NCBI RefSeq assembly: GCF_012489685.1
Contig: NC_080042.1
Span: 19,420,150-19,484,149 of the forward strand
Direction of reading: 5' to 3'
Length of the DNA stretch: 64,000 nt
Source of the DNA: Lotus japonicus
Lineage: Eukaryota; Streptophyta; Magnoliopsida; Fabales; Fabaceae
A program made the translations under genes and the position numbers. Of the stretch, positions 11,501 through 23,132 are shown piece by piece. Position 1 is the first letter of the stretch. The number at the start of each line of letters is the position of its first letter. The notes beneath the pieces are model-generated. The model had not been told where the DNA came from. It was given only the letters and a program-made list of their open reading frames with translations, and made no database searches.

Positions 11501-14500
11501 TATGAAGTCCAAATGAAAGTAGACCTCAGCTCTTCCAAGTGAGACAGGTTCCAGTAGATTTGTTCATCAGCAGTAATGATAGATATAGATTGTGATAAGA
11601 ACCTTGGGAGAACCATTCCACAAAAGCTAGCCATTCTTCAGTTTAAGGCCTTATAAATCCCACACTAGAATCTCATACTTCTAGTGTGGGACTCAGGTAT
11701 TGTACCTTGCAATTGGATCCTAACAGATTTAATAAGTGCTTGATCTGATGTTATTTTAGAAAATCAAGAATTGTCCTTGATCCGGGTTTTGATTTAATAA
11801 TGTCTTTCATATGCCTAAATTTTAATTGCACTTATCCGCAAGAAGAATCTCATACCACGGGAATTTTTTAGTGCTTTATTTATCATTTAATATTCATGTA
11901 ACAATATTTTCTGCACCAAATTTTTTTCCAATTTTATAATAAATTCGTTAAGCAACAAAAATACAAAAAAACAAAAACAGATTTTGTTTTTAAGTAAAAC
12001 CATTTGCATATCTTGGACTGATCTAACTTATAGTATCTAACATAATAGACTTAAAGACCGTGTATTTACCAGATAAAACTCACATCCAATGGTGAATCTA
12101 ATCTATAGTAAGTCAGTCATCTCCCAAAATTATGGTATGCCAAAAGCCATAAAATTCATTTAATATTCATGTAACAATTCAGATTTTGTTTTTAAGTAAA
12201 ATCATTTGCAAGATAGTCTATGCAAAATAAAAAATGATTTGAGAATAAACTACATTATTCTCCTGAAATATGGAGTTGAAGTGTGATGTAAACATACTCT
12301 GTCGATAGCCAAGACACCAGGGAGCTTTCTTCCTTTGAGAAATTCCCATACAACTGAAGCACCCTCAATCATGTTTATAAAGGATAATAAACTTTTTTCA
12401 CGTCTCACTAGTTGGCATGCCATCGTCCCAACCACAGTTATTTCACAGTTGCATTGGCTTTGTCGATCAAGAATTTTTGCCAATTTAGATGCCCCATTTG
12501 TGTCATTACTTGAATCAAAGAAATTCACTGGACCTATCCAAATTACTTTCTGTAAAGGATTAAAATTTCAAACAAGAAAAAAAATGTTAGGAGGTGCCTC
12601 ATGACATCTTAAAATGAAAATATCCCTATCTATTGTGTCTATGATCTATAGCCATTGCATGATATTGATAAGTAATAGCAGGCTAAAGTTGAACTAAAGT
12701 TAGCGAATAAGATGCAAGCACAGAATACCCATCATAAAAGATTCCCTATACTGAGAAAGAAATGATAAATCAATCCCAATATTGATAGTCATCTAAAGAT
12801 ATTTTGATACAAGTTAAAAAATAAAACCAGCAGTAGCTAATGCATAAATTCTTGGAATAAATAAATTGCTATTGTACCTTGCAATTTGTAAGCATGGAAC
12901 CAATTTCATCCAATGACAGAGGTCCAAAGTCAACGGGCACCCAACCTAGATCAAAATCAAATATGTATCAAATTTACTCTCTGAATAAAATCATGTCGGG
13001 CAATATCTGAGTAACACAACCTATTAGCAATTAAAAGCTCACCATTCAAAATTCCATGAGAAGGAAATACTTGCAATTGCTTTGGATCACATTTACTTCG
13101 GCACCAAAAATCTTTTGGGTAAAGAATCTGCACATTTCTATCTTTCGCAAGTCTCACTATATCGAGAGCTTCATCAATTCCCTTCTGATCCACCAAATCA
13201 AGAGGAACTGATACTCCTAATGCATGCATTACTTGAAATGACATCTTTCCAACAAAAACAAAACACTGACATTTGGAAGCTAAAAGCTGAAAGGAAGCTG
13301 CTTTCTCATAAAGATTACCCCCTCCAATCTGATTTATGAGAAACAAATAGTGAATATATCAATCAAAGATCTGGAGGCTGTCTTGAATGGAAGAGTTACT
13401 TCTCGTAATTAATGTTATGGCAGAAGAAGAGACATACAATTGCAACATACGGCTTCCGTCTGGCTTCTGCAACATTCTTCAAGAGACAAAGCTTCTCCTC
13501 AAAGTGAAAACCAGCTAAACAGGCATAGCAATAGCAGAAACGAGTAACGCCAACAGTTGATGCTAGAACTTTGTGAGAGTTGGAGAAGGAATCATTGATA
13601 AAGATATCAACTCCTGATGATAATACTCTAGCAAACTCCAAACAATTTGCAACTTCTTCTTTAATATGAGAAAGATTTTCAAGAAGATGGATATTCTCTT
13701 TCTTAAGGCCCAACATCTTTGATTGCTTGTTATCAGAGATGCCTTGAAGGGGAACAACTTGTATTTGAAGCACAGCTGTTAAGAAATCTGTAGAATAGAG
13801 GTCATCAATTATCTAATATGGAAACACCTTTATGTAAAAGAACCATTAATAAATTTCATTACCCATATCAATTATAGCATTGTGTTAGAACACTTTTCTT
13901 CAGTCTTTCCTCCCTTTTAATAAACTAGAATTGCTATTAACAGTTCATATAGCAGCAAAAATTCACAGTATAAAACGATTGCTAGATGCCTTTAAGAATA
14001 TACCTGCAACTGACTCTGTGTGAAGCTCTGAAGTTTTCATACACCAATCACTGACCAGGATGACCTGTGCTCCGGCTTCATGTAAATATTTAATTGTAAA
14101 TACCGCATTGAGAACTGATCGAGTCTTCTGGTCAAACTCTTGTCTGAGCAATATTTTAGAATCAAATCTGACCATAACAACTTTTCCCCAAAGCTCCTCC
14201 CTAGGAAATTCTCTAAGAGTTTGTATATGAGGAATACCATTCAACTCTCCTCCAATACCGATGTTAGTCTAACAGTACAGCCATAACATTCAGAGCCAGA
14301 ACAAAATATACAGCCAATAATACATTCTTTCAAGTAAGAATATAACAAGCAAGTTTACTTACAACATGACATAACATATATTCTAGCTGCTTATAAAAGC
14401 TTTTTCGAATTTAGGACCAAAAATAAAAAATCTACAAGATTCAAACCACAAAATGGTAAACCATGAGATCCAAACTGCCAAAGCATACTTATTACTATAT

Positions 14501-15781
14501 TAGTGTTTCTAAGAACTCATGTGTGACCTAACTGTACTTCAAAAACTAGCTTAGGGATGATGACTGTCCTACCCTTTATGATGAATGTTTCTGTTGTATC
14601 TCTATTCTCTAGTCAATGTGAAACCCTCAACACACCCTAAAGTGTGAAGTTTGCAGGACTAGACATTTGTGGGTGGTCCAATAAATATCTAAAATAGGCT
14701 CTGATACCATCATAGAACTCTGGTATAAGTCCAACTCCACCCCAAAAACTAACTACGGAATGACAACTATCCTACCTTTTATAAGTAATACGTTGACCAT
14801 ATTACTAGTCAATATCTCGGTGCCAATGACCACTAAGCAATTTTTTTTAATAAAATATTATTACAAGAAATTATCAGTATCATTTTTGAGCAAGCACTTA
14901 AGCTGCGCTTTTACAACATTTGATCAATCATATGGTACCAAAATGTGTGACCGTTATTAGGACATAGGAGCAAGTTCATTGTTAATCTCATTCTTCATAA
15001 TAAAACTTAGTTTCAGCACAAGGTAAAATAGGCCGTTGCCTTGTCCAAACTGTATGTCCAAAGGGCTTTCATACAATGGGTCATGTTAGACATACATCTA
15101 ACAGCTTAAGCTTTAAGGAAACAGTAGCAAAGCTTTAGTCCTTCACACAGTATCAAAGCTTTCACGACCTTGCCCTTCACAATTGAATTAAATTTCAACA
15201 CAATGTATGATGAACTTGCGTAAAAAAAAGAGAGAAGATGCATCTCAGTGAGAGTGACAATAAGATTTCCTCCTATCCTTAAAGGTAAAATTAGAACCAA
15301 GGAACCTTAAGTTGCTAAAAAATAATGCAATAAAGCTTCCCAATGACAATAGATTTCCTCCTATCCTCTTGATACAACAACTGCCAGTAGAGCACCAAAG
15401 AGACACCACAATGACTGTAAGAATGAGTGCACCCAACCGAGTTCATAATATTAATATAACTAAGACTGTACCAGAAAAGGTACCTGGAAAGTATATTACC
15501 TTATGGTTAAATGAGCGAGCAACATCATCTGCGAACTCCCCCCTTCCTGTTAGAAATAACATAAAATAAAACTGAGCAACAGAGAACAGAGAGAATTTCA
15601 AAATTAAAATAAATAAATAATTTCCACAACCTTGCATAGCCAACGAGGCAACATTTAATTTCTGAAATTTGCCAACTTTTGCTGTATAAGAGCATGTTTT
15701 TTGTTTAAACAACCTGGGGCAGTCATAGAAACATAATCTGTTTAAGAAGACTGTTCCTGTTCCATGAAGTTGGTGGCCCAT
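8597..15781 (-). CDS. Fusion of a phosphoglycerate-kinase-like domain with a TrmB-type tRNA (guanine-N7) methyltransferase
   Basis: Thirteen exons join in frame (684 codons plus stop): 15781-15631, 15546-15500, 14268-14004, 13775-13438, 13328-13043, 12945-12878, 12549-12298, 11351-11276, 11039-10963, 10870-10821, 10591-10507, 9113-9015, 8857-8597. All introns are GT-AG. The ATG at 15781 follows an in-frame TGA at 15790. The first ~50 residues are basic and Ser/Thr-containing, possibly an organelle targeting peptide (weak). Residues ~75-469 follow the phosphoglycerate kinase fold throughout: VVMVRFDSKIL, INDSFSNSHKVLASTVGVT, VIWIGPVNFFD, LKGRKLPGVLAID. Key residues are replaced, so kinase activity is unlikely. 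Residues ~470-684 are a TrmB-like methyltransferase: AdoMet motif VDIGSGNG (490-497), LGLEIN, CPNPDFNKPEHRWRM, FLQSDV. Expected role: m7G46 in tRNA, possibly in an organelle (inference). No symbol is assigned. Confidence 0.85.
9719..10334. repeat. Possible MITE in intron 11 of the PGK-TrmB gene
   Basis: The ends carry a short inverted match (CTATGAAGCA at 9719; TGCTTCATAG at 10325-10334). Interior sequence near both ends is rich in GACAC/GTGTC motifs. No matching target duplication is evident, so the class is open. Confidence 0.35.
11591..11735. repeat. Dispersed repeat in intron 7, second copy at about 42905-43050
   Basis: Shares with 42905-43050 the blocks ATAAGAACCTT, CACAAAAGCTAGCC, AAGGCCTTATAAA and ACCTTGCAATTGGATCCTA in the same order. 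Length about 140 bp. It may be a solo LTR of a small element (TG...CA-like ends), but no duplication of the target was found. Confidence 0.6.
14525..14830 (-). mobile_element. Degenerate TRIM in intron 2 of the PGK-TrmB gene
   Basis: On the minus strand, a primer-binding site TGGTATCAGAGCC (about 14712-14700) lies between two related segments of about 110 bp (14825-14715 and 14640-14530). Both contain the block CCTACC(C)TTTTAT/CCCTTTAT in plus-strand reading and a TAGTCAAT block. The internal spacer is about 60 bp. The plan is LTR, PBS, short spacer, LTR, as in TRIMs, but the arms are strongly diverged. Related sequence is at 31050-31320. Confidence 0.55.
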
Positions 15782-16100
15782 CAATTTTCACAAGATTGAA
15801 GCTGCAAGTTTGTGAGTGAAAGTTGAATCAAAAAGAAGAAAACAACAATTGACAAATAGATAATGTTGTTGTTTCTTCTCTAGTTAGCATCAACTCAACA
15901 ATGAACTCTATAGGAACACAAGAAGCAAGAAATGGATGGGTGTGTTGTGTTGGAGGAGAAAATCACCTTAGAACTGAACTGCGATGCACTGCCTCGGTTA
16001 CAGAACAAAAGGACCCAGTTAGACGATAAAACGGCGGGCATCAATCTGTCGTTTTAGTTTTTAAGCTATTCTTCACTTTTTTTCCCGCTAAATTACTCTC
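15782..16100 (-). promoter_or_regulatory. Probable 5' UTR and promoter side of the PGK-TrmB gene
   Basis: This is the interval directly upstream of the start codon. No clear TATA box can be assigned. Its far end abuts SINE-like DNA. A transcription start cannot be placed from sequence alone. Confidence 0.3.
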
Positions 16101-16109
16101 GCAATTCCG

Positions 16110-16240
16110 ATCAGAGCATAGTGAAGGCTAAAGATCTCTCCAAAAGTGTGACCTCCTCGGAATCAAACTCTCGACCTGGGGTTCAAATAATGTCTATTTA
16201 CCGCTGCAACTAGCACCCGTTGGATAAGGATTCTTCACTA
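16110..16240 (-). mobile_element. Putative tRNA-derived SINE
   Basis: On the minus strand, an A-box-like GGGTGCTAGTTGCAGCGG and a B-box-like GAGAGTTTGATTCC are spaced as in tRNA-derived SINEs. The 3' tail is not clear. Confidence 0.4.
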
Positions 16241-16384
16241 CTACTAGTACAGGGGTCCAGAATATTTTTTTGTTGGGGGCGAAATATAAAACTAAAAAAA
16301 TCTTCATTGAATATTATATAAACTTTAAACAACAAAAAATTATTTAAATACAACTCTTTGTTCTTTCATAGTACTAAATTTATC

Positions 16385-16710
16385 TATTCTTGTATCAATA
16401 GAGGTTTTTTTTTTCTGTAATTTCTCTCTCGATATAGACAACTAATAAATTTCTGAGAAGATTATCGATCATCAATTTTGTTGCGAAGCCGAGTCTTAAC
16501 AACTTTTATTGCAGAAAAATATCGCTATGTAGATGTTGTTGAAACAGGGAATGTCAAAACAAGACGTATTAATTTATTAACAAGTGGAAATATTCTTCTT
16601 TTCCAGTTTCAACTAACTTCTGATAAAACTCGGATAAACTAGAATTTATTCCTAAATTAAGATCTCGGGAAACATCTGAATGATAATGTCTCAGTTGGAA
16701 CAACAAATAC
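16385..16710 (-). pseudogene. hAT transposase C-terminal fragment
   Basis: The minus-strand translation, with a frameshift near 16585 and two stops, gives IRLVLTFPVSTTST, RYFSAIKVVKTRLRNKIDD and FISCLYRERNY. This matches the hAT C-terminal dimerisation region as seen in plant zinc-finger MYM/TTF-type transposases. No termini of an autonomous element were found nearby. Confidence 0.65.
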
Positions 16711-16832
16711 CTTCTTTCTAGCTCGAAAAATACCTATAATCGGTTAACATTTCAAAATTCTCTAGATACGCCCCTACTAGTAGGTTCTATCGGACACAAG
16801 TAATAAAAATTGTGTGACATATGACCCCGAGG

Positions 16833-16990
16833 GGTACCTCAAGTGGTAAAAATTATGTGACATAAGGGTTGGGGAATGAAGGGTGAAGGGTCAGGGTTCA
16901 AACTCTAGCAAAGAGACTAATTTACTAACATTACTAACAACTAATATTTTTCAATTAAAAAAATTCAAGATATATTAAATTTTTGGGTTA
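16833..16990 (+). mobile_element. Putative tRNA-derived SINE
   Basis: GGTACCTCAAGTGGTAAAA resembles an A box and GGGTTCAAACTCTAGC a B box, about 55 bp apart. The downstream part is AT-rich. No duplicated target was resolved. Confidence 0.4.
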
Positions 16991-17322
16991 AATATGTTTG
17001 GGCCACATCTAATTTGGTCCCAAGAAAAAAATTCATAGCTTTTGGGCCCCGAAAAAAATTTCATTTAAATCAAAGAGATGTGATGTTATTGTCAAATAAC
17101 CATTTAATCCCAAAAGCTTAAGCTGTTGGGTAAGGGTCACTTTAATGGTTTTATATTATATTCTAACACGCCCCCTCACGCAAGAGCCCTTTGGGTTTGT
17201 AGCGTGGATAAGTGCGCAGGCCCACCTACCATGTGCTTAATTAAATTCCACTTTTTTAATTAGAAAGTGAGGGGAGCAAGGATCGAACTCTAGACCTCTC
17301 GGTCATAGAGACTCTGATACCA

Positions 17323-17609
17323 TATAGAAAGCAAAATATGATCAAATGACTTGTTTTCATTCATATGCTACGTGTATATTATATACATGAGTAAAGGAAT
17401 CTTTAGTATTAAATTACAATGAATATAATTGATGACCAATTTGAATATTGAATCACCAAGTCAAATATCAGTAGCAGCGGATAGGAGCAATCTATGGAGA
17501 TGACTCTGCAGTTGCTATTTGACCAAAGGAGAGAATAATGCAAATGTTTAAATACCATTATTTCCTTGTTGTTATTCACTTTTACTATTGCAATTATGTT
17601 GTTGTATTA
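17323..17609 (-). repeat. LTR-like segment of the copia element
   Basis: On the minus strand it begins just after a polypurine tract (GCGGGGGCG, 17618-17610) that overlaps the end of pol. It runs about 287 bp to the TRIM primer-binding site. It contains a TATA-like TGTATATAATATAC (near 17385). There are no TG/CA ends as it stands, and no partner LTR at the 5' side. Pol reads 16 nt into it before stopping. Confidence 0.55.
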
Positions 17610-20600
17610 CGCCCCCGCAAGAGCATGTCACCATCAGTGACTTGCATCTTCGACCTGAAGTAGTTGAACTTGGATGCTGAAAGCGCCTTGGTAAGGATAT
17701 CAGTCGTCTGATCACGAGTTGATATGTGAGACACTTGAAGGCGTTGTTGTTGCACCAGTTCTCTAACAAAGTGATAGTCAAGGGCTAGGTGCTTCATTCG
17801 GGAGTGGAAGACAGGATTGGCGCATAAGTAAGTAGTGTCAATGTTGTCACATAAGATGCGTGGAGTTTTGGTCACTGGAACACCTATTTCATGCAACAAG
17901 TTGGACAGCCACTTGACTTCAGAAGCAGTATGTGCTACAGACCTGTATTCAGCTTCAGTGGAGGAACGAGCAACCATACGTTGGCGTTTCGAAGTCCATG
18001 AAACTGGATTGCCACCAAAGAATATAATGTAGGCTGAGGTTGAGGTGTAATCATCAGTGTTTCCTGCCCAATCAGCATCACTATAAGCTTCTAAGGAGAA
18101 GTGTGTTGGTTTTTGCAACTGTAAGCCAAAGTTAATGGTGCCTTTAAGGTAACGAAGGACACGCTTGAGCTGTTGCAAGTGAATTTATGTTGGCTTGTGC
18201 ATGAACTGGGAGAGTTTATTGACAGCAAATGCAACATCAGGTCTTGTGAGTGTAACATATTGAAGACCCCCTACAATGCTTCGAAAGGTAGAAGCATCAG
18301 TGGCAGCAGAACCATCATGAAGGCAAAGTTTAGTACTTGTGCATAGAGGGGTAGAGCATGGTTTCGCCCCCGTCATGTTATGTTTCTCCAAGATATCACG
18401 AATGTAACCATGTTGGGAGAGAAGCAAACCCGTGGGTGTAGGGACGAACTCAACACCAAGGAAGTAGTGTGGGTAGCCAAGATTCTTGAGGGAGAACCTG
18501 TTAGATAGATCCTGAATAAACTTTGACATGAATAAAGGTGAATTACCTGTCACAAGAATGTCATCAACATAAATGAGAAAATAAGCAAGGATGCCATCTC
18601 GTGAGTAGATAAATAGTGATGGATCACTAAGACTCATGCAAAAACCATATTGTAGAATGTGATTCTTCAAGGCATCATGCCAAGCTCTTGGGGCCTGTCG
18701 AAGACCATAAATGGCCTTATGAAGTTTGCAAACATGAGTAGGGTGTTGGGAATCCATGAAGCCTGGAGGTTGCTGCATATAAACAACTTCTAATAAGCTA
18801 CCTTGGAGAAATGCATTATTGACATCAAGTTGGTGAAGCGGCCATGAATGTCCCAACGCAAGAGTAAGAATCACTTTTATGGTTTGTGGCTTTATGACAG
18901 GCGCAAAAGTCTCTTTGAAATCAATTCCTGGGGTTTGAGTGAAGCCTTTTGCAACAAGTCGGGCTTTGTAGCGAGAAACACTGCCATCAAGATGCCTTTT
19001 GACCCGAAAAAGCCACTTGCACTTAACAATATTTTTATTTTTAGGGGCTGGTTCGAGATGCCAAGTGCCATTGCGAAGAAGGGCATCAAACTCCTTAGAC
19101 ATGGCAGCACGCCAATGAGCGTATTTCATCACTTCAGTCACACTTGATGGTTCATGATTGTCCTGCAAGGGGTGCTTAGTAACAGTGAACAATTTCTTTG
19201 GTTTAAAAATGTTGTTACGAGACCTGGTAGTCATAGAATGCATGCGTGCAGGTGGAGAAGGTGGAGATGGGGAAGAAGAGGAAGATGAATTACCTGATGC
19301 ATTATCTGATGAAGGTTGAAGCGCAGCAATGGTGTCAGATGGTGGGTTACTATTAGTGGGAATAGAGGCATTTTGGGTTGAAGATGGAGTGGACGTTGAC
19401 GAGGAATGAGCCGAAGTGTTTGGTTGAGTAAAGGGAATGGTGAAGTGAGGGGCAGATATGACATTGGGAGCGGGGGGAGAGATGGAGGGCGGGTGACTAA
19501 AGTTGGGTAAGGGAACTCATGTTCTACAAAGACAACATGGCGAGACACATAGGTTTTATTGGTTTTGGGTTCAAGGCAGATGTAGGCATATTGGGAGGAA
19601 GAATATCCAAGGAAAATGCAAGGTTGGGACCTAGGTTGAAGTTTGTTTGTAGTGTATGGTTTTAACCATGGGAAACAAAGACAACCAAAGGCATGGAGAT
19701 GATGGTAATTAGGTAAGGAACGGAAGAGCATTTCATATGGTGTGTGCATGTTGAGGATATGTGTTAGGAGCCTGTTGATTAAATACACTGCTGTTTGGAA
19801 AGCTGGAAGCCAGAATTGTGAAGGTAAGTGAGAGTGGTGAAGTAAGGTTCTACCAGTTTCAACAATGTGGCGATGTCGTCGTTCAGCAGTTCCATTTAGT
19901 TCAGGAGTGTGTGGTGGGGTTGTAAAATGCGAGATTCCATGGGAGGTAAGGAAAGGTCTTAGCTTGATGAATTCTCCTCCATTATCAGAGTATAAAGCAA
20001 TTAATGGCAAATTGAAAAAAATTTCAACAATGCTTTTGAATTGAACAAAGATGGAATAGACATCAGATTTAAGTTTCAAAGGATAGAGCCAAACATATTT
20101 GGTGAAATGATCAACAAAAATAACATAATAAGAGAATCCATCATAGGATTTACATGGTGCAGGACCCCAAACATCAGAATAAACAAGCTGAAGTGGTTGA
20201 GAACTCTGAAGGTTGCGATCTGAAAATGATTGTTTGTGACTCTTTCCACACTTGCAAGAGGAACAAACTTCTAGCTCACAAGGCTTTATTCTTAGTTGAT
20301 GTCTATTATTCAAATGGTGCAAGATGCGTGAAGAAGGATGACCAAGGATGTGATGCCATGGAATGGAGGAAGATACAGCGGAATGGAAAACACGTGGGTG
20401 TGGCAAGGAACAAGTGTAAAGATCATGGGTGCGGGTTCCTCGCAAGAGAACCATTGCTGTCTTCAAATCCTTCACCTGCAAATGATCCGGAAAAAATTCA
20501 ACAGAGACATTGTTAGTGGTACAAAGTTTAGAAACAGAGAGCAAATTTTGACTAACAGCAGGAACACATAGTGTATCATCAAGGCGAAGAGGATGAGAAT

Positions 20601-23132
20601 GGGTAGGAATGGCAAGTTTACCAGTGTGGCTAATAGACAAACCTGAACCATCACCAACCATCAATCGATTTGAGCCAGAGTATGGTGCATGAACTGAGAG
20701 ATTTTGTAGTTCATTGGTCACATGATGAGTGGCCCCGGAGTCAAGAAGCCAAGTGTTATTTTGAGAAGGTGGTGCATTTCGGGCAATCATGGCAGTGGGA
20801 TTTTGACCACGAGGAGGATAACCATGTAGTTTGTAGCAAACTTTGGCTGTGTGGCCAGGCTTCTCACAGTATTGGCAAATAACTTTCCGACCAGAGGGTG
20901 GGGAACCGGAGCGTGATTTGTTATAGGAGTTCCCATGTGGTGTCTTTGGTTTTGCAGGTGGATATTTGTGACGCTGAGCGGCATGTGCAGTTGGAACGGA
21001 AGGCTGCTGGAGGGGCTCTTGACGCTTCATGTAAACTTCAAAGTCTACCAGCTTTGGCTTAATTGCACTTTTGGTCCCCCACGAAAGCGATATGTGCCAT
21101 CGGGGTCCCTAAACTTCAAAAATCGCATTATGCGTCCCCAACGTTAATCTCCGTTAACAAATTTGGTCCCTCCCCTCCTTTCCGTTAAAAACTAACGTTT
21201 TTTTGCTGATGTGGCTTTTTTAATTTAAATTTGAAATGAAAAAATATTTTTTTTATTAATTCCTCCTCCTCCTGCAACATGTTCTTCACCATCTTCATCT
21301 TTTCTTCATCAGAACCCAGAAATTTTACCCAGAACCCAGAAACATTATCTCCAATACTGTTCTGATTTTTGTTTCAAATACCGACAGCCCAAAACTTCAA
21401 TTCTAGAACCCAAAATTCCCAGGTTCCTCCCACCTCTCCAACCTCTCCTCACCCAAATCACCGTGGAGCTTCTCGCTTCTCCAAGACGCATAACAAGCAA
21501 AACAGAGACACGAGGTTCTTTGCTCTCCAACGCCGTTTGAGTCCTGACCACCTCCACCACCGCGTCAAGGTCTAGGTCTTCCGCAAGCTCCACTGCAAGA
21601 GAAGAACTCACATCAGACCCCAAAACCCAGATTCGAAACCCATATTTGCTAACCCCTGAACTAGATTCATGGCGGTTGGGTGATGGTTTTGTTGTTTTTT
21701 ATCTAAAGAGGTTTGGGGGAAGCAAACGAAATGCAACCATCACCATCTTGACCCATAAACTGAACAGCATCAGAGGCAGTGCAAGCAGTAGAAGAAGACA
21801 TGGGAGAAGTGCAAGGCGAAGAAGAAGACAAATCAGACGAATCCATATCCATCCAAGTAAAGCCCTCTGAAATCAGCAACCGCGAGAAGCCATAGCAACA
21901 GTTAGCACCGAGCAATGGAATCAAATCAAACGGGGAACAAAGGGGTTTTGTTCCTTCAGCAATAAAACCCGATCAGAAGGTGGCTGGGCATTCGGATCCA
22001 AAGCGAAACTCTCTTATCAGCGGCGGCGGCAGCGGAAGGATGGATCTTCTTCTTCAACGACAACCGCGACATCTCTTCCTTCTTCTCGAAACAGAGCATT
22101 GGAGAACAGTGAGGATAATTAGGGTTGGGTTTGGGGGCGAAGATGAGGGTGTGGGAGATTTGAGGATTTTTAAACATACAACACCACCTTCTACTGGAAC
22201 AATTGACCCAAAGCATTAATTTTCTTGTTCAGATCTAAGGTAGAGAGGGGTTGATGAAGGAGATGGGCATGATAAATTTTCTGGGTTCTTATCTGTTTTT
22301 TATTTTTTAATTACTTTTTTTGGTTAATTACATATTTGTCCTTAGAAACGTTAGTTTTTTGACGGAAAACTGTTCGAGGACCAAAGTTGCTAACAGAGAT
22401 TAACATTGGGGATGCATAATGGGATTTTTGAAGTTTAGGGACCCCGATGGCACATATCGCTTTCATGGGGGACCAAAAGTGCAATTAAGTCACCAGCTTT
22501 TCATGCAGCTCCTCGAATTGGATTGGTGTGTCACGAGCGCGTATAGCTGCTACAACCTCACGAAATTCAGTTCCAAGTCCATTGAGAGTGTAGAGGACTA
22601 AGTCAGTGTTGTCAAGAGGTTGATGGATGATGGCAAGCTCGTCAGCAAGAGCCTTAATTTGATTCATGTAGTCAACAACAGAGAGATCACCTTTGGACAA
22701 ATGAGACAGTTTTTCCTTGAGTGAAAGGATGCGACTGCGAGAACGATTTGCATACATGGTTTTAAGAACATCCCATGCGTCTTTGGAGGTTTCAACACCA
22801 CCAAGCATGGTGATTACAGTGTCAGCAACAGAACTGACAATGGCAAGAACAATCAGTTGATCTTGGCGCATCCAGTGAGTGTATGCAGGATTGATTTTGG
22901 TATTAGCTGCATCAGTAAATTTGGGAAGGCAGGGAAGACTGCCGTTGATGTAGCCCATAAGGTCATAGCCAACAAGGAGAGCATTGAATTGAACCCTCCA
23001 TACAGGATAGTTGGAACCAGACAGTTTTGGGGAAATTTGAGTCCCTGCATTTAGAGAGACAAGAGTAGTGCTGTTGTTTTCTCCTGAGGGAGGATTGGTA
23101 CCAATGGAAGGGGTTTCAGATGATGAAGCCAT
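17594..23132 (-). pseudogene. Ty1/copia gag-pol polyprotein, broken by a nested MULE, a frameshift and a stop
   Basis: Gag starts at ATG 23132. It is cut at 22492 by a Mutator-like element and resumes at 21046; with the insert and one target copy removed the frame continues. Domains in order: capsid region; zinc knuckle CQYCEKPGHTAKVC; protease LLDSGATHHVT; integrase HHCC region with WHHILGHPS, then YSDVWG, YSDNGGEF and NGTAERRHRHIVE; reverse transcriptase with DVNNAFLQG and YVDDILVTGN; RNase H with DADWAG and SSTEAEYRS. Damage: a frameshift near 19490-19510 between integrase and reverse transcriptase, and one in-frame TAA at 18187-18185 where CAA is likely ancestral. The pol end overlaps the polypurine tract. 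Few lesions suggest moderate age. Confidence 0.9.
21056..22491. mobile_element. Non-autonomous Mutator-like element nested in copia gag
   Basis: Terminal inverted repeats of about 150 bp start GGCTTAATTGCACTTTTGGT on the left and GACTTAATTGCACTTTTGGT on the complement of the right, and stay similar through the CCGTTAA block. The 9-bp duplication ACCAGCTTT flanks it at 21047-21055 and 22492-22500, typical of MULEs. The 1.1-kb interior includes a GC-richer stretch (about 21400-22150) with GGCGGCGGC runs and several short open frames. None resembles a transposase or a gene I recognise, so cargo capture is possible but unproven. Confidence 0.9.

Noticed and set aside
15106..15436. Possible extra exon of the PGK-TrmB gene in intron 2
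   Set aside because: The exons at 15500-15546 and 14004-14268 already join in phase, and the translated stretch shows no similarity to either domain.
21345..22219. Candidate genes inside the MULE
   Set aside because: Short frames on both strands without recognisable domains; GC-rich composition alone is not evidence of a gene.
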